A stretch of DNA of 10,113 nucleotides from NCBI GenBank assembly GCA_017419895.1, contig JAFOKI010000107.1, positions 1-10,113 of the forward strand. Reading direction: 5' to 3'. The first letter of the stretch is position 1, and every line of letters starts with the position of its first letter. Made by a program: the position numbers and the translations under genes. This document shows positions 1 through 5,930 of the stretch, in pieces. The notes below the pieces were generated by a model that had not been told where the DNA came from, made no database searches, and saw nothing but the letters and a program-made list of their open reading frames with translations. This stretch comes from Eubacterium sp. GTDB lineage: Bacteria > Bacillota > Clostridia > Peptostreptococcales > Anaerovoracaceae.

Positions 1-20
1 CTCGCAAATATGATAATCTT

Positions 21-50
21 TTGACAGTTATTTTTTTATCACAATTAAAT
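21..50 (+). promoter_or_regulatory. Probable sigma-A-type promoter of the hyp-mbh operon
   Basis: A perfect TTGACA -35 box lies at 21-26. It is followed after 18 bases by TTAAAT at 45-50, which matches 4 of 6 bases of the -10 consensus. The spacer is T-rich and the whole stretch is much more AT-rich than the coding DNA that follows. Transcription would begin near 57-60, leaving a leader of about 30 bases before the hypC ATG at 89. It is the only convincing promoter seen upstream of the gene string. The -10 box is weak, so the exact spacing is uncertain. Confidence 0.6.
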
Positions 51-88
51 TGGGTCTTTATGCGATAAAATCGGGAAATATAGTTGCC

Positions 89-370
89 ATGTGCCTTGCA
101 GTGCCGTTAAAAATACGGGAAATCAATACAGAAACACAGGAAGCCTTAGTAGAGCGTGACGGAGTCAGCCGGACGGCGAGGATAGACCTCATCGAGGATC
201 CGAGGATAGGGGATTACGTCATGGTCCACGCGGGCTTTGCTATTGAGAAGGTGGATGAGGCGCAGGCGCTCGAAGATCTCGAAACGTTTGACGAATTCGA
301 GCAGGCGATGAGAGAGATCGCAGCATCAGTCGAGGCCAGAGCCGCGGCAAAGGAAGGCAGCCTGTCATGA
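89..370 (+). CDS. hypC: HypC, [NiFe] hydrogenase assembly chaperone
   Basis: This 93-residue protein is a HypC-family chaperone. In the known pathway HypC binds HypD, carries the Fe(CN)2CO intermediate and escorts it to the hydrogenase large-subunit precursor. The sequence begins Met-Cys-Leu-Ala-Val-Pro, and the N-terminal Cys2 is the essential iron-binding residue of the family. A second signature, GDYVMVHAGFAIEKVDE, lies at residues 41-57. An upstream in-frame TTG at 50 would add 13 residues, but it sits in the -10 region and would bury Cys2, so ATG at 89 is chosen. A modest GGGA lies about a dozen bases upstream. The acidic C-terminal tail (about residues 57-93) is slightly long for the family. 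The stop overlaps the hypD start as ATGA, so the two are probably translationally coupled. Confidence 0.95.
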   Translation: MCLAVPLKIREINTETQEALVERDGVSRTARIDLIEDPRIGDYVMVHAGFAIEKVDEAQALEDLETFDEFEQAMREIAASVEARAAAKEGSLS

Positions 371-1386
371 TACGGATCATGGAGGTTTGCGGCACTCACA
401 CGATGGAGATCGCGAGAGCCGGCATCAAGAAAATGCTGCCGGAGGACGTGAAACTCATCTCGGGACCGGGATGTCCCGTGTGTGTAACGCCGCAGGAAAC
501 GATAGACGCTGCGCTCGGTCTTGCGGATGACCCTGACGTGATAATAACCACATACGGCGACATGATGCGTGTCCCGGGTTCCGAGAAAGGTAACGATCTC
601 AGGAGAAAACGGGCGGGCGGATCGGATGTGAGAGTCGTATACTCGCCGATGGACAGCCTTGGCATCGCCGCGGAGAATCCGGACAAGCAGATCGTGTTTC
701 TGGGCGTGGGCTTTGAGACCACCGCTCCGGGAACGGCGCTCACGGTAGGTGCGGCGGAGAAAGCCGGCGTGAAGAACTTCAGTGTCTTCTCGATGCTGAA
801 AACGGTAGAGCCGCCGATCAGGCTGCTCGCGGAAGATCCGGAGTTCGCGGTAAACGGGTTTCTTTGTCCGGGGCATGTAGCCGTGATAATCGGTGAAGCC
901 GGACTCAAATTCATACCGGAGGAACTCGGCATCCCGGCGGTGATTGCGGGATTCGAGCCGGAAGAGATACTGCGCGCGGTCACAATGCTCGCGAGGCAGA
1001 TCAGTAAAGGCGAACCCAGGCTCGAAAACGCGTATGCGAGAGTGGTAAGGCCTGAAGGTAATAAAAAAGCCCTGGAAGCGATAGAGAGATATCTCGTAAA
1101 GCGGGACGATCTCTGGCGGGGGATGGGCATAATAGAACAAAGCGGACTCGGGATCAAAAAAGAGTTCGCGGAGTACGACGCAGAGGCAAAATTCGGTATA
1201 CGGATCGAGCCGTCCGGACGAAGGACCGCCTGCCGCTGCGGAGAAGTAATAAGTGGAAAAATCGGACCGGAAGAATGTCCGCTTTTCGGATCGGCGTGCA
1301 CCCCGGAAGATCCTGAGGGACCGTGCATGGTTTCATCAGAGGGCGCGTGCGCTGCTGCATATCATTACAGAGACGGAGGGATATAA
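367..1386 (+). CDS. hypD: HypD, Fe-CO/CN ligand assembly protein (short N-terminus)
   Basis: HypD is the iron-sulfur scaffold on which, with HypC, the Fe(CN)2CO group of [NiFe] hydrogenases is built. Family motifs are intact: MEVCGTHT at 5-12, GPGCPVC at 33-39, and GFETTAP at 115-121. The C-terminal cysteine-rich region has C289, C291, C304, C311, C320 and C328, several of which hold the [4Fe-4S] cluster in characterised HypDs. The protein is 339 residues; E. coli HypD is about 373 and has some 35 residues before the MEVCGxHT motif. Here that motif starts at residue 5, because the gene begins directly at the ATGA overlap with hypC. The upstream codons in this frame are open but do not resemble a HypD N-terminus, so no missed extension is seen. 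The stop overlaps the next start as TAATG. Function is well supported; the short N-terminus is probably a lineage variant. Confidence 0.95.
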   Translation: MIRIMEVCGTHTMEIARAGIKKMLPEDVKLISGPGCPVCVTPQETIDAALGLADDPDVIITTYGDMMRVPGSEKGNDLRRKRAGGSDVRVVYSPMDSLGIAAENPDKQIVFLGVGFETTAPGTALTVGAAEKAGVKNFSVFSMLKTVEPPIRLLAEDPEFAVNGFLCPGHVAVIIGEAGLKFIPEELGIPAVIAGFEPEEILRAVTMLARQISKGEPRLENAYARVVRPEGNKKALEAIERYLVKRDDLWRGMGIIEQSGLGIKKEFAEYDAEAKFGIRIEPSGRRTACRCGEVISGKIGPEECPLFGSACTPEDPEGPCMVSSEGACAAAYHYRDGGI

Positions 1387-1781
1387 TGCAGGAGTATCGT
1401 AAATTTTATATCACAAAGGACGAGGTCGTCCCCACCGCGCAGAAAATGCGCGACAACGGTGTGATCCTGGCGATGATCCACGGATATCTGAATGACGACG
1501 GGAAACCGAATATCTCGTACGAATATCAGATAGAGGACAGGATCGAGTCCTACACGGTCGATGGTGAAGACACACTGCCGACCATTTCACACATCTATGA
1601 TCTTGCGGCGCAGTGGCCTGAGCGCGAGATCTCGGAACTCATCGACATAACGTTCGAAGGACTCGACACTTCCAAGCGTCTCTTCATGCCTGAGTCCATG
1701 CTGGACGGACAGGGACAGATATTTGTCACGCCGATGGAAGAACTCATTAAAAATACTCAGGTACACGACGAGGAGGTTTAA
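1386..1781 (+). CDS. mbhK: NuoC-like (30 kDa type) hydrogenase subunit, MbhK/EchD family
   Basis: This 131-residue soluble protein matches the short NuoC-like subunit that packs against the large subunit in group 4 hydrogenases; it carries no cofactor. The diagnostic stretch is PTISHIYDLAAQWPERE at about residues 65-81, followed by an acidic and hydrophobic run and a KRLFMPE-like segment, as in the 30-kDa complex I family. Its length is near EchD and shorter than archaeal MbhK or NuoC. The frame is open further upstream to 1323, but ATG at 1386 is chosen. It has a strong GGAGGG site at 1375-1380, forms a TAATG overlap with hypD, and starts at the conserved domain. It lies immediately before the large subunit, as expected for partners. 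Confidence 0.88.
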   Translation: MQEYRKFYITKDEVVPTAQKMRDNGVILAMIHGYLNDDGKPNISYEYQIEDRIESYTVDGEDTLPTISHIYDLAAQWPEREISELIDITFEGLDTSKRLFMPESMLDGQGQIFVTPMEELIKNTQVHDEEV

Positions 1782-1783
1782 TC

Positions 1784-2866
1784 ATGGGATACATAGTTCC
1801 GATAGGACCGTATCATCCGTCACTGGAAGAACCTGTTCACGCAAGACTTCATACAGAGGGCGAGATCATTACGGATTCCGAGATTTTCATCGGATACAAC
1901 CACCGCGGCATTGAGAAGCTCGCGATGCAGAAAAACATCATCCAGACGCTCGTTATGGTTGAGCGCGTATGCGGTATCTGCTCGCATTCGCACGCCATGA
2001 CATTCGCGATGACATGCGAGAGCATCGGCGAAGTCAAAGTGCCCAAGCGCGGCCAGTACATCCGCGTAATCATCGCGGAGCTCGAGAGACTTCACTCTCA
2101 CTTCCTCTGGCTCGGCATCGCTCTCCACATCATCGGACACGATTCGCTCTTCATGCATTCGTGGGACGACAGAGAGCTTTGTATGGACGCTTTGGAAGAA
2201 CTCACGGGCAACCGCGTAAACTACGGAATGGTCACATACGGCGGAGCGAGACGCGACATCACGCCCGTTCAGTCTGACACAGTTCTCAAGATCCTGAACA
2301 AGCTGGAAGATCTGAACAAAAGGCTCATCGACTTCTGCATGGCAGACAAGACTGTAGCGCTCAGAACACAGGGTGTAGGCGTCCTCACAACAGAAGACGC
2401 TCTCAGGATCGGAGCCATCGGTCCTCACGCGAGAGCATCCAACGTGCCCATCGACGTAAGAAAAGACGCTCCGTATTCGTGCTATGACGAGTTCGATTTC
2501 GAAAAGGCCGTATACCCGACAGGCGACGTATTTGCCCGCGTAGTCGTACGTCTTCTCGAGAACATCGAATCCATTAAGATCATCCGTCAGGCTCTGGCAA
2601 ACCTGCCCAAGGGCCCGATCAACCTCGGCAACAAGATCCCCAAGATCAAGCCGGGAGAATACATGAACCGTCACGAGGCTCCGCGCGGACAGCTTTCCTA
2701 CAAAGTCGTCACGAACGGAACCGACAAAGTCAAGCGCGTATCGATCCACGTTCCGACGTTCAAGAACGCGCCGACCATCCCGACAATGCTCAAAGGCAAC
2801 TCTGTTGCGGACGCGGGTCTCATAATCGCCAGCATCGACCCGTGCTTCTCCTGCATGGACAGATAA
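1784..2866 (+). CDS. mbhL: Group 4 [NiFe] hydrogenase catalytic large subunit (NuoD-like, MbhL/EchE type)
   Basis: This is the catalytic subunit that reduces protons to H2 at a NiFe centre on the cytoplasmic side of the membrane. The L1 motif RVCGICSHSH (61-70) supplies C63 and C66, and the L2 motif DPCFSC (352-357) supplies C354 and C357. All four nickel ligands are therefore present, which separates it from NuoD of complex I and from the sulfur-reducing Mbs relatives. GPYHPSLEEP (8-17) and TEGE (24-27) are the usual N-terminal family motifs. At 360 residues it is close to EchE and shorter than archaeal MbhL. The protein stops at MDR, three residues after C357, so there is no C-terminal peptide for an endopeptidase to remove. 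An AGGAGG site at 1771-1776 precedes the ATG by 7 bases. Codon use is noticeably more biased than in hypC and hypD, which suggests high expression. Confidence 0.96.
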   Translation: MGYIVPIGPYHPSLEEPVHARLHTEGEIITDSEIFIGYNHRGIEKLAMQKNIIQTLVMVERVCGICSHSHAMTFAMTCESIGEVKVPKRGQYIRVIIAELERLHSHFLWLGIALHIIGHDSLFMHSWDDRELCMDALEELTGNRVNYGMVTYGGARRDITPVQSDTVLKILNKLEDLNKRLIDFCMADKTVALRTQGVGVLTTEDALRIGAIGPHARASNVPIDVRKDAPYSCYDEFDFEKAVYPTGDVFARVVVRLLENIESIKIIRQALANLPKGPINLGNKIPKIKPGEYMNRHEAPRGQLSYKVVTNGTDKVKRVSIHVPTFKNAPTIPTMLKGNSVADAGLIIASIDPCFSCMDR

Positions 2867-2869
2867 AAA

Positions 2870-3211
2870 ATGCATGAACTGTCTATAGTAGAAGGCATTC
2901 TCGGCGCGGTACTGCCGCAGGTCGAGAAGCACGGCGGCGGAAAGATCATCTCGATAAAACTCATGATGGGTGAGATGGCAGGAATAATTCCGTCGTGCGT
3001 GGAAGAGTATTTCGGGCTGATGTCAACAGGCACCATAGCGGAAGGCGCGCGGCTGGACATGGTAAAAGTCCCCGTTGCCATCAGGTGCAATGATTGCGGC
3101 TATGAGGGCGGAGTCGAAAGACACAGATACATCTGCCCGAGCTGCGGAAGCGCGAATTTCAGGATAACCGCCGGGAGAGATTTTTACATCGACTGCGTTG
3201 AAGTCGAGTAA
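2870..3211 (+). CDS. hypA: HypA, nickel-delivery metallochaperone for hydrogenase maturation
   Basis: HypA brings nickel to the hydrogenase large subunit, usually with the GTPase HypB. The 113-residue protein starts Met-His-Glu-Leu-Ser; His2 is the conserved nickel ligand. A zinc-ribbon with two CxxC pairs, C73/C76 and C89/C92, is complete and spaced as in the family. It begins only three bases after the large-subunit stop and has no strong ribosome binding site of its own, so translation is probably coupled to mbhL. Its place is unusual: it interrupts the structural genes, directly behind the subunit it would load with nickel. No hypB is seen nearby. Confidence 0.95.
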   Translation: MHELSIVEGILGAVLPQVEKHGGGKIISIKLMMGEMAGIIPSCVEEYFGLMSTGTIAEGARLDMVKVPVAIRCNDCGYEGGVERHRYICPSCGSANFRITAGRDFYIDCVEVE

Positions 3212-3247
3212 GGCGGTACTGAAATCATATATTGAAAAACTTAATGG

Positions 3248-3261
3248 TGTCCCTAGGGACA
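3248..3261. repeat. Perfect 14-bp palindrome TGTCCCTAGGGACA in the hypA-mbhA gap
   Basis: This exact inverted repeat lies in the 75-base gap between hypA and the Mrp-like genes, the largest gap inside the operon. In DNA it is a gapless dyad suited to binding a dimeric regulator. In RNA it could form only a 5-bp stem with a CTAG loop and no following U-run, so it is not a good terminator. It could be an operator, an RNA-processing or stability element separating the catalytic and membrane gene blocks, or part of a dispersed repeat. The palindrome is certain; the role is unknown. Confidence 0.5.
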
Positions 3262-3286
3262 ACGTATCGGAAAAAGAGGTGAACAT

Positions 3287-3832
3287 GTGAAAAAAACTAG
3301 TGTAGCAGGAGTGACCTCGACAGCCATTGTATGTTATTTGTTCTGGCTGTTCATTACAGGTCAGATAGTGGATATTTTCCGGGGGAAAGCATCCGCTCAG
3401 GTCCTGATCGTAGGCGCAATAGTCGCGATCGGCGCGGCCATTTTCAGCTCGCGTTTCTTTATCCATGAAAAAGCCGGATTCCTTTGGAACCCCGCGAGAC
3501 TGCTCAATCTGATCGCGTATTCGCTCGTGATCTTCCCGATCGAGCTCGTGAAGGCAAATGTAGACGTGGCGAAACGCGCGCTGTCCCCGAAGCTCCCGGT
3601 AAATCCGGGATTCGTGAAGATCCCGTCGAAAGTCAAGTCAGAATACGGACAGGCAATGCTTGCCGATTCGATCACTCTGACACCGGGAACGATCACGATG
3701 GATATCACTGAAGAGGATGGACAGACGAACTATTACATCCACTGGATCGATGTTGCGTCTGAAGATCCGCAGGAAGCCGGCGAGGCCATTAAAGGCACGC
3801 TGGAAAAATGGGTAAGGAGGATCTGGGAATGA
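3287..3832 (+). CDS. mbhA: MrpE-like membrane subunit (MbhA family)
   Basis: This 181-residue protein belongs to the MrpE/MnhE family, the first subunit of the ion-translocating module in Mrp-linked hydrogenases. It shows two to three hydrophobic segments at about 10-30, 37-55 and 70-88. A conserved soluble tail follows, with NPGFVKIPSKVKSEYG at 106-121, a run ending TLTPGTITMDI at 130-140, and HWID at 152-155. The start is GTG at 3287, six bases or so after AAGAGGTG. An ATG two bases upstream (3285) is in another frame and is followed at once by TGA, so it cannot be the start. The gene opens the uninterrupted Mrp-like block and ends in an ATGA overlap with the next gene. Stand-alone Mrp antiporters share this family, but the neighbouring hydrogenase genes place it in the Mbh-type complex. 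Confidence 0.9.
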   Translation: MKKTSVAGVTSTAIVCYLFWLFITGQIVDIFRGKASAQVLIVGAIVAIGAAIFSSRFFIHEKAGFLWNPARLLNLIAYSLVIFPIELVKANVDVAKRALSPKLPVNPGFVKIPSKVKSEYGQAMLADSITLTPGTITMDITEEDGQTNYYIHWIDVASEDPQEAGEAIKGTLEKWVRRIWE

Positions 3833-4089
3833 TTATGAACGAATTCGTATGGTTCGGGATCTGTTTCCTGGTCCTGGCCCTTTCGCTCCTCATCCGTCTC
3901 ATCGGCGGACCGAGCGTAGTCGACAGAGCGATCGCAGCCGATGCTATCGACATCCTTGGCGATATGGCTCTGATCCTGTTCGCTCTTTACAGCGGCAGAA
4001 GCGTATTTCTTGATATAGCACTCGTCACAGCGGTACTCGGATTCATCGGATCCACTATCGTGGCGCGTTACCTGGAGGGCAAACTATGA
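3829..4089 (+). CDS. mbhB: MrpF-like membrane subunit (MbhB family)
   Basis: This is a small three-helix membrane protein of the MrpF/MnhF family, 86 residues, with hydrophobic segments at about 4-24, 40-56 and 60-80. The family motif RLIGGPSVVDRAIAADAI occupies 23-40. The frame is open to an earlier ATG at 3808, but ATG at 3829 is preferred. It lies 8 bases after a strong AAGGAGG at 3814-3820 and overlaps the MrpE-like stop as ATGA; the next in-frame ATG, at 3835, would sit 14 bases from that site. In Mbh-type complexes it forms part of the ion channel module next to the MrpE- and MrpG-like subunits. Confidence 0.9.
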   Translation: MIMNEFVWFGICFLVLALSLLIRLIGGPSVVDRAIAADAIDILGDMALILFALYSGRSVFLDIALVTAVLGFIGSTIVARYLEGKL

Positions 4090-4427
4090 GAATCGTAATA
4101 GACATACTGATCGTCATAAGCCTGTTCTTCGCGTTCGCGGGCACGGTGGGCATCATCCGTATGCCGGACGAATACTGCAGAATGCAGTCGAGCACGAACG
4201 TCGCGACTCTGGGCGTTGTCGGAGTCATCATCGGCGGACTGCTCTACTCGATAATTTATCTCGGAAATGTCAACATGGCCGTGAAGCTCGCGGTTATGGG
4301 ACTCTTCTACATAATCACTAACCCGATAGCGGGACATGCTATTGCGAAAGGTGCGTACAAACACGGTGTGAAAGCCTGTGAACAGACGACCTGCGATCAT
4401 TACGGAGAGGACATGGTGAAAGAATAA
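4086..4427 (+). CDS. mbhC: MrpG-like membrane subunit (MbhC family)
   Basis: This 113-residue protein fits the MrpG/MnhG family. There are three hydrophobic segments (about 4-25, 40-60 and 65-82), with the signature GIIRMPDEYCRMQ at 22-34 and NPIAGHAIAKGAY at 79-91. The first loop usually reads RLPDxYxRxH, so glutamine replaces the common histidine here. The C-terminal 20 residues are polar with two cysteines (C98, C103) and are not part of the core family. GGAGGG at 4074-4079 is well placed for the ATG, which overlaps the previous stop as ATGA. Confidence 0.9.
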   Translation: MRIVIDILIVISLFFAFAGTVGIIRMPDEYCRMQSSTNVATLGVVGVIIGGLLYSIIYLGNVNMAVKLAVMGLFYIITNPIAGHAIAKGAYKHGVKACEQTTCDHYGEDMVKE

Positions 4428-4684
4428 TGAATATAGTATTTATCCTTAACCTACTGTGTGTGCTTGGTATCGTAATAACAGCAATCTGTGCCGTCGCTTT
4501 CAAGAATACGCTTTCATCCGTAATCGCGCTCGGTTCCACGGGAGCGTTCATGGGTCTCGAGTTCATACTTCTCCAGGCTCCTGACGTTGCGATCGCGGAA
4601 GTATCCGTAGGCGCGGTGCTGTCGACAGCAATCTTTGTTATAGCGGTACGCAAGACAACGACAAAAGAGGAGGAAGAAGAATGA
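4427..4684 (+). CDS. mbhD: MbhD-like subunit (DUF4040, MrpA C-terminal-like)
   Basis: This 85-residue membrane protein corresponds to the MbhD subunit, equivalent to part of the C-terminal region of MrpA in stand-alone antiporters. It has three hydrophobic segments (about 3-24, 28-50 and 58-75). The family motif LLQAPDVAIAEVSVGAVLS (48-66) includes acidic residues in a membrane setting that are thought to take part in proton or sodium movement. It starts in a TAATG overlap with the previous gene. Its last five residues are all glutamate, encoded by a GAG/GAA run that also serves as the purine-rich ribosome binding region of the next gene. The large N-terminal part of MrpA (NuoL-like) is absent from the operon, as in Mbh. 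Confidence 0.88.
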   Translation: MNIVFILNLLCVLGIVITAICAVAFKNTLSSVIALGSTGAFMGLEFILLQAPDVAIAEVSVGAVLSTAIFVIAVRKTTTKEEEEE

Positions 4685-5037
4685 AAAGACTGATCACCTG
4701 TATCGCGCTCATTCTTATCCTCGGGTTCGGTATAGCGGGCGTCAAGTACGCCTATGACACCGGCGACATCACATACGACGGTTCCAAGACCAATGTCGTG
4801 GATCTCTACAACAATCCGACGAACTATGATACATCGAACGCCAACGGCGTTGCAGAGATCATCGTCGATGAGAACCTCGACAAAGCAAAGGCTGCGAACG
4901 ATGTCGCATCGATAGTATTCAACTTCAGGGGTTTCGACACGATCGGCGAGGCTTTCATACTGTTCACCGCCATCACCGGCTCGATAGTCATCCTCAGTTC
5001 TGCGATGAGGAATTTCCTCGGGAAGAAGGAGGAATAG
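4681..5037 (+). CDS. mbhE: MbhE-like subunit (membrane-bound hydrogenase subunit E)
   Basis: This 118-residue protein has an N-terminal hydrophobic helix (about 3-22), a polar extracytoplasmic-looking stretch of about 60 residues, then the motif FRGFDTIGE (82-90) leading into a second helix (about 91-108). This matches the MbhE family, equivalent to the last segment of MrpA in antiporters. It starts in an ATGA overlap with the MbhD-like gene, behind a GAGGAGGAAGAAGA stretch. The middle polar loop is variable in the family and shows no cofactor motif. It sits in its usual place between MbhD and the MrpB-like subunit. Confidence 0.85.
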   Translation: MKRLITCIALILILGFGIAGVKYAYDTGDITYDGSKTNVVDLYNNPTNYDTSNANGVAEIIVDENLDKAKAANDVASIVFNFRGFDTIGEAFILFTAITGSIVILSSAMRNFLGKKEE

Positions 5038-5040
5038 GCT

Positions 5041-5574
5041 ATGAGATTTAAAGACGGAATCACTGAAAGGAACGTAATAGTAAAAGACGGAGCGGATATG
5101 TTCCTGCCGCTCGGAATAACACTCGGACTTTATGTAATCCTGTTCGGAAACATCAGCCCGGGCGGAGGATTCCAGGGAGGAGTCCTCGTGGCGAGTGCCG
5201 TTCTCATGCTTTATCTGGGATACGGATTCGACACAGTAAAAGGTTCGCTGGACAACGAGGTAATGCGTGTGCTTGAAGCTTTCTCGCTCGTTGCGTACGT
5301 ACTTCTCGGACTGGTCGGCGTAGTTGTGGGATTCAACTTCGCGTTCAACCATTTCTTCCATCACGGACAGATCGGAGACCTGCTCTCCGCTGAAACGTCG
5401 GTATTCATGGATTACGCGGTAGCGATCAACGTATCGACGGGCGTAGGCATACTCCTTCTGGTCATGATAGGTATGCTCACGATCGATAATCCCAAGAAAG
5501 CAGCGCATGCAGCGGTAACTGAAGACGAGCCGGTAGCGATGCCGGAACCCGCGGAAGAGGAGGGAGCAGCATGA
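5041..5574 (+). CDS. mbhF: MrpB-like membrane subunit (MbhF family)
   Basis: This 177-residue protein belongs to the MrpB/MnhB family. There are four hydrophobic segments (about 20-36, 44-62, 78-100 and 125-148). The hallmark loop GNISPGGGFQGGVL lies at 36-49. A histidine-rich stretch, FNHFFHHG (102-109), follows the third helix. The C-terminal 25 residues are acidic and rich in proline and alanine, beyond the usual family core; part of this tail (EEEG) coincides with the GAGGAGGG ribosome binding site of the next gene. An AAGGAGG at 5026-5032 stands 8 bases before the ATG. Confidence 0.91.
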   Translation: MRFKDGITERNVIVKDGADMFLPLGITLGLYVILFGNISPGGGFQGGVLVASAVLMLYLGYGFDTVKGSLDNEVMRVLEAFSLVAYVLLGLVGVVVGFNFAFNHFFHHGQIGDLLSAETSVFMDYAVAINVSTGVGILLLVMIGMLTIDNPKKAAHAAVTEDEPVAMPEPAEEEGAA

Positions 5575-5930
5575 TAATAGTAAACTACATAGCTTCTATC
5601 TTCCTGATAGTTCTCGGTCTGTACACGATCTGCACCAAGAAGAACCTGATCAAGATCGTACTCGGTCTTGGCATAATCGACTACGGAGTAAACATGCTGA
5701 TCGTAAGCTTCGGCTTCAACGACGGCGGTACTGCCCCGATATACGAAATGGCTGACCTCCTGAACGGTGTTTCGCCGACATTCTTTGTTGACCCTGTTCC
5801 GCAGGCTCTCACACTGACGAGCATCGTAATCGGCGCCTGTGTAGACGCAATGGCGCTCTCGTTGGTCATCATGATCTATCGTAAGTATAAAACTGTAAAC
5901 GCTGATGAGATAAGGAGGCTGCACGGATGA
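5571..5930 (+). CDS. mbhG: MrpC/NuoK-like membrane subunit (MbhG family)
   Basis: This is a 119-residue three-helix protein of the NuoK/MrpC family (hydrophobic segments about 3-21, 28-47 and 82-103). The family signature DPVPQALTLTSIVIG (74-88) is complete. It overlaps the previous stop as ATGA, with GAGGAGGG at 5557-5564 as its ribosome binding site. In the complex this subunit forms a half-channel next to the MrpD-like subunit and is part of the ion-translocating path. Confidence 0.93.
   Translation: MIIVNYIASIFLIVLGLYTICTKKNLIKIVLGLGIIDYGVNMLIVSFGFNDGGTAPIYEMADLLNGVSPTFFVDPVPQALTLTSIVIGACVDAMALSLVIMIYRKYKTVNADEIRRLHG

Noticed and set aside
50..88. TTG at 50 as the hypC start.
   Set aside because: It overlaps the likely -10 box and would place 13 residues before the essential Met-Cys N-terminus of HypC.
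1784..2866. A sulfur-reducing Mbs-type or complex I NuoD subunit.
   Set aside because: Both CxxC pairs of the NiFe site are intact, hyp genes flank it, and only one MrpD-like subunit is present, whereas Mbs has two.
1820..2932. Long reverse-strand open frame (about 370 codons) opposite the large subunit, and others such as 4339-5508 and 7830-8873.
   Set aside because: They lie antisense to genes with clear family motifs. Their translations are rich in Arg, His, Asp and Tyr with no recognisable domain, as expected from the codon bias of the real strand.
3205..3240. A second promoter before the MrpE-like gene, from TATATT at 3228-3233 or TTGAAA at 3232-3237.
   Set aside because: No partner box lies at 16-19 bases: the best -35 for the first is 24 bases away, and the -10 position for the second falls in the GC-rich palindrome.
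3285..3290. ATG at 3285 as the MrpE-like start.
   Set aside because: It is followed immediately by TGA in its own frame; GTG at 3287 gives the full family protein.
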